64,000 nt of DNA from Climacium dendroides (Eukaryota > Streptophyta > Bryopsida > Hypnales > Climaciaceae): the NCBI GenBank assembly GCA_950106755.1, contig OX467083.1, positions 29,197,029 through 29,261,028 on the forward strand, read 5' to 3'. Of this stretch, positions 32,418-43,178 are shown in pieces. The first letter of the stretch is position 1. Every line of letters starts with the position of its first letter. Under the pieces are notes generated by a model. The model saw only the letters and a program-made list of their open reading frames with translations, was not told where the DNA came from and ran no database searches. The translations under genes and the position numbers were made by a program.

Positions 32418-35334
32418 CTAATTGACTTTACAACTTTAGTACTCAAGTTCTGCTCTTTTTGACAAACAGGACTAAATAACAGACGAATCGACTAACAGGG
32501 ACAATTCGACTTAGAATTCTAAAATTTCTACTCGGCAAATTGTCTCACAGCAACTCAAGTTGACTTAGTTTGCGCTCCCTCAGGCTTCCAATTAAGTCTA
32601 TTAGTCTGCTTCCTTTCTTTTCTTCTTGCCTACTAAGTAAACTTATTTCTTGAGACCAGTATGAAAAACAATTAGACTTTTAGATTTAAACTCCTCACTC
32701 TCTCTCTTCTCACAGTCACCGCTCATGTTATCTCCTACATCAGTTAATTTGTCAGTTTTTCTCTTAACTATGGCTTCTCTATCCATCGCTCGGCAAATTG
32801 ACTGGAAATTCAAAAGAAAATTACATTTGGGGGAAAAGGGAGGTGTCTAGTTATTCTTTTCTCAATGCTGTTCTTGGTTAAGTAGACAGTTTGACCATTT
32901 GTCTTTAAATTAATTTGCAAAGTCACTCAATTTGTTATCATGTTCTCTCGGATCTCACGAGATTACATTCTTAGTTAATTAGACAATGATTTTACTCACA
33001 AATCCCTCAGCAATTAGACTGAATTTTACTGAATTTTTAATTTTCACAAAGTGAGTCAATTAATCTCTCAAGAATTTATCATGTTCTTGATTTCTCATTA
33101 TCTGTTTAATCTCTTAGTCCATTTGATCCATTTCCTCTCCAATCAACTCGGCGATTAGACTGGATAATCCTTCTTCACTCAAAGTTTTATCATGTTCTCT
33201 TAAATCAAAATTGAATTAAGTTATCAAATTGACTTATAGTTTTACTGATTTCTTTTGGCAACTTAAAAACAAACAACTTGCCTTTGTAACTTAATTCTCA
33301 GTCTAATGGACTCTTTCTGTTATTATGGAGAGAAAATCTATACAAAGACTTCCAGAACAGTTAAAACTCTCGGCAATTTTGACATCGGAGATCGAAAGAA
33401 GTCTGAAGTTCTTGGACAATTAGACTACTCACCTTCTTTTGCTCAGTCGACTTGACTTCAGTCTGTAATTTTGTGTGGAAGAATAATAGAAGATGAACTA
33501 CTTGACTTCTCTCCTGAATCAATTTGACGAATAAGGAAGCACAGAACTCAGTATTTAATGATCAAATAGACTCAACTATGATTTCTCACAAGACATGAAT
33601 TTCTAATTTCTGTTTACTGGACATACCACTGTTCATCTTTTCCACTTATACAGATCAAGTTGACCTAATTGTTGAATTCTTTTCTTATTTTATCATGTTT
33701 TCTCGAGTAGACAATTGCAATTTCAACAAACTTTATATTAATCTCACTTGTCTACTCGGCAATTAGATGATAATCTTCAGAACTTGGCCATTTGACTGCA
33801 TCACTCTTAATTCTTATCATGTTCTCTCAGATTGACCCTCACGAGTTTATTGGACATTAAATTATTTTCTCGCTGGTCCACTCGGCAATTTGGAGATTAC
33901 TCTTAAGTATTCGGCAATTAGACTCCAGAAATTGACAATTTGCCAACAGCCACTCTTTTCTTTATCATGTTCTCACAGCCTTTCTTGCAATTTTAAGAGT
34001 TAAAGATATGATTTAAGGGTGGTCTAATTGATAATGTGAGAGAAAGTTTTCAGTTTGTTTATTTTCAACTTAACCCTGAATCTCACCTCTCTGATATAAC
34101 CGTAAGGCTGTCAAATGGACTTCTTCTTGCTCCACCCCAGTCTGTAAACTTGACAATGTCTGTAGGTGTGGATCAAGAAGAGAAAGAGAATTAAGCTCTG
34201 ATCAAATCGACGCTGGAAAAGTTCTTGTGATAAATCGACTGAACACTCAGGCAATTTGCTCCTTGCAAGAACTAAGTCTGTTCAATTTGCAAAAGAGAAA
34301 AAGAACCAGTTCTAAGACAGTCTACTTGACCCTTTTTTCTGGCTTCTCCCTCTCATGGTGTAGTATCAAATTGACCTGCAATTTTGCAATGTTAGCATTG
34401 CACGACAATTTGACTTACCTGCCCTCCAAGATCGCAACTCGCTCGCAAGTTAATTTGACGCTCCCCCGTCTCTATACAAAATCAATTCGACATTGCACTT
34501 GTTAAATATCACTGTCCAGTAGAACAACCCTAATCCGTCTATTGGACTCAAATCAAATTGGATTTGCGCAAGATTGCCGCGCAACTTCTTGGCATTCATC
34601 CGGAAGATGAATATTTTCAATTCTTGATCAATTTGACTATCATTTCTCTCATCCTACTGCCTAATCGACCTAAGTTTTCTCTCACGTCGGCTACAACAAT
34701 TTTCGAAAAAGAAAACTATCAAGTTGACTAAACTGCGAACGCTCATACCTTGAAATGCGCGCGTTTTCCGTCGAGTTGATCTCCCGCACGCAATTCTCAC
34801 AAACTCAGAGATTTTGCGATCAATTTGACTCAAACCTCACTCAACCGGTGCGCTTTGTTTTCTCAAAACGTTTGCATTCCAATGCAGGAAAGAAAACTTT
34901 ATCAAATCGACAGTTTGTGTGAGATTGCCAGAGACAATTCGACTGGGAAGAGCCGCCACGGTAATAGGGCAGGATTCTTCCCACTTGCCGTGAACGGTCA
35001 TCATTACAAGTCTAATTGATTCCAACTACTAGACATTTATACCCATGCTTCTGGCTATTTGACGGCTAATGAATGATTAATTTTAAATCACAATTTCTCA
35101 AAGTTTTAATTTCATCATTCTATAGCATATGCTGAATTTTCAAAAATGGCTGAGTTTCCAATTTTTAACTTTTAGATTTTAAATTTAATCTAAATTTTAT
35201 TTTTTTTTCATAATTTTTTTTAAAAATTAAATTAATTTTTTTTTAAATTTTAATAAATTCATTTAAATAATCCAAAATGAAAATTATATTTCTAAAATAT
35301 CCGCCCCCCCTGAACTTAAAATTTTAACTTGTCC
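32418..35334 (-). repeat. Untranslated tract between pol and 3' ORFs, degenerate repeats
   Basis: 2.9 kb without a real ORF. TTATCATGTTCTC or a close variant recurs at 32935, 33076, 33187, 33690, 33814 and 33962, with intervals of 111-148 bp plus one gap of 503. Between them recur CTCGGCAATT and the short TNGAC motif. Degenerate tandem arrays after pol are known in Tat/Ogre elements. Confidence 0.7.
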
Positions 35335-38300
35335 TCAAGTTAAATATGGTTTTAAACGATAACCATTATATCGAGTAGGGTGGACATTACCCTCAAAATC
35401 TTGCAAATCTACCGACCCATTTGGGTAGGAATTTAAAACTTTATAGGGGCCGAACCAACGAATTTTAAATTTCCCTGGAAACTTTTGAAAACGGCTGTCA
35501 AATAGAAGAACCAAGTCATTTGGTTTTAAACTTTTTGGAATGAGTTTACTATCATAGTAACTTTTTCTTCTATTTTGCATGGCCATAGTATTAAGATAGG
35601 CCTGTCTTCTAGTTTCGTCTAATTTTTCTAACATAATTATTCTTTCTTGCAAAGATTCCATGTCGCCTAATCTATGGTCAAGGGCTACTCTTAATGATTG
35701 AACTTCCAATTCAATAGGTAATAGGGCTTCTTGGCCATAGACAAGTTGAAAAGGGGTAAATTTGGTGGTTACTTTATACGCTGTTCTATATGCCCACAAA
35801 GCATCAAACACTCTGGCGTCCCAGTCTGTATTTGATCCTTGGACAATTTTAGTAATAATTTTACATAAAATTCCATTAGTCTTTTCGGTTTGTCCATTTG
35901 CTCTAGGGTGGTAAGGACTAGTTTTTCTATGTTTTATGAAATATTTTTCAGTCAATTTAGCAATGGTATCATTTATAAAATGAGTACCTCTATCGCTTAC
36001 CAATTCTTTAGGACATCCAAATCTAGTAATAATGTTTTCATAAAGGAATTTTGCTACGGTATTAGCGTCATCATTTCTTGTGGCTAGGGCTTCTGCCCAT
36101 TTTGTAACATATTCTGTGGCCACAAGAATATATCTTTTTCTACCATCTTTACTAGGTGGATTTATAGGACCTACAAAATCTATGCCCCATTTTTCAAACG
36201 GGATTTGGGCTAAAATTGGTGTTAGAGGCATAGCTGAAGTGGGAGTAGGTTTTCCTACTCTTTGGCAGGGGTCACATGTTTGAGCAAATTTAATTGCATC
36301 TGAAAACATGGTAGGCCACCAATATCCACATTGTAAGGCTTTTTGAGCTGTTACTAAACCTGCAAAGTGACCTCCACAGCTATCACTGTGACATCCTTGT
36401 AGGATTAAAGGTACTTCACTAGGGTTAATACAACGTCTCAAGATTCCATCTTTGCCCTTTTTATAAAGGACTTCCTCTATAAGTGTATAGGGGCTAACTT
36501 TATAAATCAATTTTCGTTTTTGTTTTTCGGTGTAATCAAAAGGAAACTGTTTTGTAGACAAGTAGTGTATAATGTCAGCATATTCTATAGGAATATGATC
36601 TACTGAAAATAAGGCTGCATCTGGGAAGTCATCATTAATGGGTTCACTACCAATTTCTTGATTTATTCTAGAAAGATGGTCAGCATTAGCATGACTCTTT
36701 CCTGGTCTAATTTGAATTGTGAAGTTGAATTCTTGTAGCAATAAAACCCATCTAGCGATTCGACCACTTAATTGGGGTTTGTTTATCATGTATTTCAAGG
36801 CATCGTGATCCACATGGAAAACAAATTTATATCCCAATAGGTAATGTCGAAATTTTTGGACTGAAAAGATCATTCCTAAGGCTTCTCTTTCTGTAACTGT
36901 GTAATTCTTTTCAGCGGCGGCTAACTGACGACTTGCAAAGTATATAGGTCTATCATGACCTTTTTCATCTTTTTGACTTAAAACACTTCCAATGGCTACA
37001 TTAGAAGCATCAACATACACTTCAAAATCCTTATTCCAATTTGGAGGAATTAGGACCGGTGCAGTTGTCAGTTTTTGTTTTAACGTTTCAAAAGCTTTAG
37101 TACATGTTTCTGTCCAGACTGGAGGTAATTCGGCCTTTTTAGTTAATTCGGTTAAAGGTATGGCTATGTTGGTATATTTATAGATGTATCTTCTATAATA
37201 TCCCACATGGCCTAAAAAGGCTCTAACCTCAGTTACAGTGTTAGGTTTTGGCAATTGGACTATAGCAGCCACTTTGTCTGGGTCAGTGGCAATGCCCTGA
37301 CTAGAGACAATGTGTCCGACCAATTTACCAAAAGGTACTGCAAATTGGGATTTTGCAGCATTAATGGAAATTCCATACTTCTCACATTGCTTAAAACACT
37401 TTTCTAAACACTCTGCGTGTTTTTCTTTGGAACTATAAACACAGAAATCATCTAGGAATATTTCCATGAATTTTCTAAGGTACATTTGAAAGGCTATAGT
37501 CATTAACCTTTGAAATGTAGCAGGTGCGTTACATAGACCAAAAGGCATTTTAGTGTGAGCATAAATTCCCCAATCTGTAGTAAAGGCTGTTAATAATCTA
37601 TACATTTGGGCAATTTGAATTTGATTGTAACCTGAAAATCCGTCCATGAATGAATAGCATTCATGTCCAGCTACCCCGTCTAATAGCGTATCCGTAAATG
37701 GTAAAGGAAAATAATCCTTTTTAGTTACGCTATTCAATTTTCTATAGTCTTGGCAAATTCTCAATTTGCCATTCTTTTTAGGTACTAGGACAATTGGAGA
37801 AACCCATTCACTATGTGGTACTTCAAAGATAAATCCACAAGCAAGGAGCTTGTCAATTTCCTCTTTGACCATTAGAGAATATTTAGGGTTCATCCTATAT
37901 TGTCTTTGTCTAACGGGCTTAGCGTCAGGTTCTAGAATTATTTTATGTTCACAAATTTCAGGAGGGACACCTTTTAAATCTTCATAACTCCATGCAAAAG
38001 AACTTTTATGTCTTTTGAAAAAGTTAAACCAATATTTAAATTCTACTTTGGTCATTTTGGAATAAACTTTTATGATTTTGGGTATATCTTTTGTTCCTAA
38101 ATTCATATCTTGCACTGGAGTTAATAAAGATTCTCTAAAGGTTTTAGTTTTTAAAGGACTGGATTCACTATGGGCAAACATATCATCCACTTCTCTATTA
38201 TCAGATTGAGATTCGGGTTCCAATTCTAAGCTTTGGTCAGTATTGACATTATGAACCTCAGAGTTTTCCCATGCTAAAATAGCATCATCAGAATCTTCAA

Positions 38301-40515
38301 GGTTTGATAATGGAGTAAAGTATTGTCCTAACCCCAGGTTTTTGTAAGGAATTTCTTTTGTGACTTTTTGGGTTGGTTCAAAGTCATTATCACTACTTAT
38401 TTCCGAGGAGTTATCAGTTGTGACATTTGTGTCATCATTCTGAGTTTCTCCTTTATAATTCGATGGATAAAGGGGTAAAATGATTTTGTTTTCTCCTTTT
38501 CCAATAGTTAATGTTCCCTTTCCCCAGTCATCCTTGGCTTTAGCAGAATATAACCAAGGTCTGCCTAGTAAGATTGGATAGGATGAATTTGACTGGGTCA
38601 ATTTGAATACTATATAGTCGATTTTATAATCTATTCCTCCAATCTTAGTGTCAATTTGAGCTAACATCCCTAAGGGCTTTACACGGCTTTGATCGGCCAT
38701 TCTTAGAATAATAGGGGTAGAGGTCATAGTAGTCAATCCCAATTCTTCCATGGTTTCGAAGTTCATGAGATTGACACTAGATCCACTGTCTATTTGAACT
38801 CCGCTAATCAAAGAACCATCAATGATTACATCTACCGTGGGAGCTCCTGGGTCTCGGGAAATTCCATGAATTTCCACAGACTTGGCTCTTTTTCTAATCA
38901 AGGATGAACTCAAATCACTCCTACACTTGGGTGAAATAGCTAATAGTTGTTTCATTGAGATTTGGGGTTGGATTTTATCTAAATTGGCCACTACATCGTA
39001 GGGTTCCATCCCCATAGTTAGTTTCATTGATCTAGGCATTTTTTGTTTTAATGGACTTTGAGAATTTATTCTAGCTTTTACCCTTTTAGCTGGGATTTGG
39101 TAGAAACTAGGAAGTGGTTCATGGGGTAATGGTTGAGTTATATTTAATATCTTTGTGGGTAGATTAGTTTGAGGTTGACTATCCACTAATTGTCTTAATA
39201 ATCTTTCTTGGGTTTCTTTCCAAGTCATTTCTTTATTAGGTGGGCGATCTGAAATAATTTCAACTGGTGGAATTACTTCTTTTTCTTCTATTGGTTTGGC
39301 TATTTGTTTTTCCACTACAGGTTCTATTGAAGAAAATTCATTTTCTGTAGAAGCTATAGTTGGATTTTTAGCCAATGAGGCTCTAGTAGCCACATAGACA
39401 TCTTCCGGGTAATAGTCTGTGTAAGGGATAGAATGAGATATGTGATTTGAAGGTCTAGAATTTCCTTCTTCCTGAAATTGGACTTGTTTAGTTCTAGGAT
39501 AGTCCCTTTCAGAAGGAGGAAATTTTCTTGGTAGAGCAGTGCAATCTTCAGGCACATGTCCTGATTGGCGGCATCGTCCACACCAAGGGGTATAATCTAC
39601 AGGTTTTCGAGGATTAGGACATTCATTGGAATAATGTCCTAATTCTCCACACCTATAACAGACTATTTGTTTTCCTTTCTCAGGTGGACCATATCTATGG
39701 GTGTTAGGATTATATGGCGGTCCATTCCAAATGGGTGGTTGATTATAGGTGTCATTCCACCTAGGTCGATTATCATTAGGCCTATAGGGTGGTCCGACAT
39801 TAGGTCTAGTAAATGGTCTTTTGTTACTATTGTTGGTTTTATTGACCCAAGGTTTGTTGGAATCTACTTGCATAACTTGTTTAGTTTCTTTCATTTCTTT
39901 TCTTAAATTAGCTAAATTCCAACAAGCATTGGTCAAATGGGACCCTCCACAAAATTGACAACGGATGCCGGTTCTATCTTCTTCATCTCTAGGTGTAGGA
40001 CATTCGGTGGCCATATGCCCATGTCCTTTACAATTTGAACACCAGACATTTGTCCGTGTGTTACTAGGTTTATTTCGTTTGGTTGGAGCATTAGTGACTT
40101 GTACTCGCAAGTCAGCCATGCTCTCAACTAATTTGTTTATTTGATTTTCCAATTCCGATTTAACTTCGGGTTTAGGATTAACCGTAATTATGGGTTGAGG
40201 TAATGAATTTGGGGGTAATAGGTAACTTTTCATTTGAGGAACTGGAAACATTCCAGCTTGTATGGCTTGATTAGGGTGTATGTATTGGTTTTGATAACCA
40301 TCAGGATCTAGTGTTCCTAATTGGTCCTCACTAATACGGGCTTCCTCATAACGTTTGGCATACTGAAGGGCAGTGTTTAAATTTGGTGGATTTCTTTCTT
40401 TTATAGAAATTTTAAATTCAGGAGGGTATAGCCCACCTATGAAAATACCTGTGAGATTATGCATCAGGTATTCCATGGTTATGCCAATGTTGTAGAAGGT
40501 ATTCCATACGCCCAT
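35335..40515 (-). CDS. Gag C-terminus plus Pol polyprotein (protease, RT, RNase H, integrase)
   Basis: 1726 codons without a stop. The ATG at 40515 is probably incidental, since gag sequence precedes it in another frame. Domains: gag remainder 15-60; four zinc knuckles at 159-172, 186-198 (irregular), 286-299 and 312-325; aspartic protease about 560-650 with DSG at 576-578; RT about 870-1070 with D958 and the FLDDF box (D1022, D1023); RNase H about 1165-1285 (D1169, E1209/E1211, D1236); integrase with H1376, H1383, C1414, C1417 and the D1446, D1508, E1544 triad; then a GPY/F-like module (about 1688-1725). No chromodomain. All catalytic residues visible are present, so pol looks functional. 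Confidence 0.95.
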   Translation of the reverse strand: MGVWNTFYNIGITMEYLMHNLTGIFIGGLYPPEFKISIKERNPPNLNTALQYAKRYEEARISEDQLGTLDPDGYQNQYIHPNQAIQAGMFPVPQMKSYLLPPNSLPQPIITVNPKPEVKSELENQINKLVESMADLRVQVTNAPTKRNKPSNTRTNVWCSNCKGHGHMATECPTPRDEEDRTGIRCQFCGGSHLTNACWNLANLRKEMKETKQVMQVDSNKPWVNKTNNSNKRPFTRPNVGPPYRPNDNRPRWNDTYNQPPIWNGPPYNPNTHRYGPPEKGKQIVCYRCGELGHYSNECPNPRKPVDYTPWCGRCRQSGHVPEDCTALPRKFPPSERDYPRTKQVQFQEEGNSRPSNHISHSIPYTDYYPEDVYVATRASLAKNPTIASTENEFSSIEPVVEKQIAKPIEEKEVIPPVEIISDRPPNKEMTWKETQERLLRQLVDSQPQTNLPTKILNITQPLPHEPLPSFYQIPAKRVKARINSQSPLKQKMPRSMKLTMGMEPYDVVANLDKIQPQISMKQLLAISPKCRSDLSSSLIRKRAKSVEIHGISRDPGAPTVDVIIDGSLISGVQIDSGSSVNLMNFETMEELGLTTMTSTPIILRMADQSRVKPLGMLAQIDTKIGGIDYKIDYIVFKLTQSNSSYPILLGRPWLYSAKAKDDWGKGTLTIGKGENKIILPLYPSNYKGETQNDDTNVTTDNSSEISSDNDFEPTQKVTKEIPYKNLGLGQYFTPLSNLEDSDDAILAWENSEVHNVNTDQSLELEPESQSDNREVDDMFAHSESSPLKTKTFRESLLTPVQDMNLGTKDIPKIIKVYSKMTKVEFKYWFNFFKRHKSSFAWSYEDLKGVPPEICEHKIILEPDAKPVRQRQYRMNPKYSLMVKEEIDKLLACGFIFEVPHSEWVSPIVLVPKKNGKLRICQDYRKLNSVTKKDYFPLPFTDTLLDGVAGHECYSFMDGFSGYNQIQIAQMYRLLTAFTTDWGIYAHTKMPFGLCNAPATFQRLMTIAFQMYLRKFMEIFLDDFCVYSSKEKHAECLEKCFKQCEKYGISINAAKSQFAVPFGKLVGHIVSSQGIATDPDKVAAIVQLPKPNTVTEVRAFLGHVGYYRRYIYKYTNIAIPLTELTKKAELPPVWTETCTKAFETLKQKLTTAPVLIPPNWNKDFEVYVDASNVAIGSVLSQKDEKGHDRPIYFASRQLAAAEKNYTVTEREALGMIFSVQKFRHYLLGYKFVFHVDHDALKYMINKPQLSGRIARWVLLLQEFNFTIQIRPGKSHANADHLSRINQEIGSEPINDDFPDAALFSVDHIPIEYADIIHYLSTKQFPFDYTEKQKRKLIYKVSPYTLIEEVLYKKGKDGILRRCINPSEVPLILQGCHSDSCGGHFAGLVTAQKALQCGYWWPTMFSDAIKFAQTCDPCQRVGKPTPTSAMPLTPILAQIPFEKWGIDFVGPINPPSKDGRKRYILVATEYVTKWAEALATRNDDANTVAKFLYENIITRFGCPKELVSDRGTHFINDTIAKLTEKYFIKHRKTSPYHPRANGQTEKTNGILCKIITKIVQGSNTDWDARVFDALWAYRTAYKVTTKFTPFQLVYGQEALLPIELEVQSLRVALDHRLGDMESLQERIIMLEKLDETRRQAYLNTMAMQNRRKSYYDSKLIPKSLKPNDLVLLFDSRFQKFPGKFKIRWFGPYKVLNSYPNGSVDLQDFEGNVHPTRYNGYRLKPYLT

Positions 40516-41575
40516 AATACGAATCTACACTTTCCCCTGGCGACATTCTAATAGTTCGTAACCTTTCTTGAATACTTTCGGTAAATGCTAGGGGTCTAAA
40601 TCTGGCCAAAAAGGCATCTTTTAATGCATCCCAATTAGCAAATGGGGAATGAATTTGATACCATTCTTGGGCAGATCCCACTAAGGTAGCCGGAAAGGTA
40701 GCTAAATAGCTATCCTCCGGTATCATATTAGCAGTACATACGACTCGAAATCGTGCTAAATGATAATCCGGGTCAGTGCCAGCTTGACCACCATATTGTG
40801 GTAAAGGGGCTAAATTAAATGGACGTTGAGCCATTCTTTTCTCAACAAAAGGTGGCTCTTCTTCTAATTGACTAGATTCGCTTGAGGTTTCAGATCCGAA
40901 AAGTTGATCGGGTAAATTGATCTCTTCTGATGGACTATAGTCTAGGCTATAAGGGTCTTCTTCAAAAGGTAAATCAAAAGAAATTTGTCCGGTAGAAATT
41001 TCTAGTCTTGGGGTACCAATTTGTTCTTGGTCAGAACTAGAATCAGAGAATACACTCTCTGCTAGTTCTTTTATAGGATGTAGGTAATCTTCAATTCTTT
41101 CTTTAACACTTAGAGTTTGGGAATCCCTATTGTCTCTCAAATAGGTACTAATAGTATCTTTATCAAAAGTAAAGGTTTTAGGTTGAGAGAACAAGTAGTC
41201 AATAGAAGAATGACTACCTGAAGGACTTTTAGAAGTTTCACCTAATTGTGGATTTTGTATACTATTATTAAGGTTTGAGTCAGCTAGTTGATTATTTTCT
41301 TTCTCCTTTAATCGTTTAGCTAACTTATATAATACTTTTGGACTAGAGGGTGGGTCAATTTCTTTTCTAAGAATATCAAATTGGTTTCCTAAAGTTCCTA
41401 TAGGATTTTCTATTTCTAATTCCCCTCTAGGACTTGAAGTTGGTTTAGGAGGAGAAAGGCACGAAGGTATGTACTTAGGTACTCTTCTTCTATTTTCTCT
41501 ATTTAGGGCTCTTTTGTCCCGTTCAATCTTTTGTATTGCGTCCTTAATTAGTCGATCATGTGTATGAGCTAATAT
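40457..41575 (-). CDS. Gag, N-terminal part (frame-shifted from pol frame)
   Basis: An open frame runs from a TAA near 41576 to a stop at 40457. It has no ATG in its first ~240 codons; the first in-frame ATG is near 40832, at MAQRPFNLAP. It ends within the retrotransposon gag domain (WDALKDAFLARFRPL...SVDSYYGRMEYLLQHW). The rest of the same domain continues in the 35335-40515 frame, one nucleotide ahead, overlapping by 59 nt. The break inside the capsid-like domain is more likely a small indel than programmed frameshifting, which in Ty3 lies after gag. The missing start suggests a second lesion, a spliced leader, or translation from a non-AUG codon. Confidence 0.75.
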   Translation of the reverse strand: MLAHTHDRLIKDAIQKIERDKRALNRENRRRVPKYIPSCLSPPKPTSSPRGELEIENPIGTLGNQFDILRKEIDPPSSPKVLYKLAKRLKEKENNQLADSNLNNSIQNPQLGETSKSPSGSHSSIDYLFSQPKTFTFDKDTISTYLRDNRDSQTLSVKERIEDYLHPIKELAESVFSDSSSDQEQIGTPRLEISTGQISFDLPFEEDPYSLDYSPSEEINLPDQLFGSETSSESSQLEEEPPFVEKRMAQRPFNLAPLPQYGGQAGTDPDYHLARFRVVCTANMIPEDSYLATFPATLVGSAQEWYQIHSPFANWDALKDAFLARFRPLAFTESIQERLRTIRMSPGESVDSYYGRMEYLLQHWHNHGIPDA

Positions 41576-41784
41576 TTAGGGAAGCCATACATAAAGAAAA
41601 TAATTGATTAAATTAGAGGTACTAAATTCTAGGTTTTTAGGACAAAACCTTGGAAAACATTGGGGACCCGTTATCGCTGATCGCGGTAATGAACTCCCAA
41701 CATTCACCAGGATGTTAGGTTCGACTCAACTTGGTTACTTATAATCCTAAGCCAGGCCTTAGGCAATCGGTATGGGTTATATCC

Positions 41785-42303
41785 TCATAGTCTAATGGCG
41801 CTGAAATTGGTCGGGCAAATCAGGCTGAAAGATGGACTTAAAGAATTTGCTTTTTCTTTACACATGAAGTCTGGGATAAGTGGTGTTATCGCAGGATTCA
41901 TGGGTCCATAAGTGAATGTATAAATTCTATTCAAAATTAATTTGCCAGTCCAAGCAGCATAGGCTGGAGAAATTTCTCTATAAGTATGGTGTTTTAGTTT
42001 ACCAAATTGGCTTAATAAATACAATAGGGCAAAATCTAAAAGCAATTCTCCATGATTTACTATGAATTCCTTTTTAGGTTCAAATTTTTCCCAAATTTTA
42101 GTCAAAATAATTCTTTTTATGTCTACAGGCAAATCTTCTATCTTTTGTTTTAGAATCCTATCTTGAACATATTTTCCACTTAACTGAAAACCCTGTCCAA
42201 AATAGGCATTTCTATAGAGTCGGTATAAAGCCATAAAAAGAAAAGGACCAGAGTAAAAATCCTTTATTATTTCCGGCATCTCCCAAGGAAATAAATAACC
42301 CAT
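41785..42303 (-). CDS. ORF-B: unknown protein upstream of gag
   Basis: 172 aa from a true ATG with an in-frame stop just upstream, in a different frame from ORF-A and gag. It is rich in aromatic and hydrophobic residues (FPWEMPEIIKDFYSGPFLF near the start; LLLDFALLYLLSQF mid-protein) without a clear transmembrane segment. No family is recognised. Its position resembles ORF1 of Ogre elements. Confidence 0.5.
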   Translation of the reverse strand: MGYLFPWEMPEIIKDFYSGPFLFMALYRLYRNAYFGQGFQLSGKYVQDRILKQKIEDLPVDIKRIILTKIWEKFEPKKEFIVNHGELLLDFALLYLLSQFGKLKHHTYREISPAYAAWTGKLILNRIYTFTYGPMNPAITPLIPDFMCKEKANSLSPSFSLICPTNFSAIRL

Positions 42304-42518
42304 ATTGGTTCATTTGTACCAATTCCCAATTTAGATTTCTAGAATAATTTCAAATTGTTTCTTTTAAGTCCTTTTTGGGAAGGATGGAAATAAATTAAGG
42401 TATTTACAATGGTTCTTATTTTAACTAATTCTTCTATGGGAAGATCTAAGTTTAATTGACCTAAATGTTGGACAGATGTTAGAAAATCTAAGTCAAAGGT
42501 AGGTGATGGAAGTGATGG

Positions 42519-42884
42519 TCAAGTTTTATTAAAATGATTACTTTGTCTAGGGGGTACTCTCCTAGTATTCTCAAAGTTTTGTTTCTTAAAACAATTCTTT
42601 TTAATGTGTCCTACTTCCCCACAAAAATGACAATTTCCTTTTCTATAACTAAATGTTCTTCCTTTATGTGGGATTCTAACTTCGTCAAAATGTACTTTTC
42701 TAAAATCGGGGGTAGTTGAAACAATTGATATGGATGGGGGTACACTATTGGGTTTGGGATCAAAATCTAATGGACGATTATAACGAATGGTAGAAGATGC
42801 TTTGTCTAAGGTATCTTTCTTAGGAAAAACATTGGCTAGCACTTCATCTATAATATCTTGGGTTATTTTAGTAATTTGTCCCAT
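42519..42884 (-). CDS. ORF-A: small CCHC zinc-knuckle protein upstream of gag
   Basis: 121 aa from a true ATG, lying about 300 nt after the PBS in the element's leader. Residues about 85-100 contain CHFCGEVGHIKKNC, a canonical CX2CX4HX4C zinc knuckle, in a basic C-terminal region. The N-terminus has no recognised domain. A separate zinc-knuckle ORF before gag is not part of the standard Ty3/gypsy plan, although Ogre elements do carry an extra ORF upstream of gag. It may be an accessory nucleocapsid-like protein or the remnant of an extra gag. Function is inferred. Confidence 0.6.
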   Translation of the reverse strand: MGQITKITQDIIDEVLANVFPKKDTLDKASSTIRYNRPLDFDPKPNSVPPSISIVSTTPDFRKVHFDEVRIPHKGRTFSYRKGNCHFCGEVGHIKKNCFKKQNFENTRRVPPRQSNHFNKT

Positions 42885-43178
42885 GTTTCTATTCTCATAG
42901 TATTAATTTTAGAAAATATTTTTGAAAATAGTAATAAATATCCCAACCCTCCTATAGTCTTAGGTTAAATTCAAGGGTTTATTTTTAGAAAAAAATTCTA
43001 TGAAAATACATGTCATTCTCTATAGTTTTGTATTCTATTAGAGAAGTTACATTTTCTATTTTTTATTTTATTTTCCTAAAAGTGTAGTTTTAACAGGATT
43101 GAAACTATTTCGAATTTTTAAATAAGACAAACAAGGGTATGTCTACTTCACATCTTAGCCACCGTTAGCCAGGACCTT

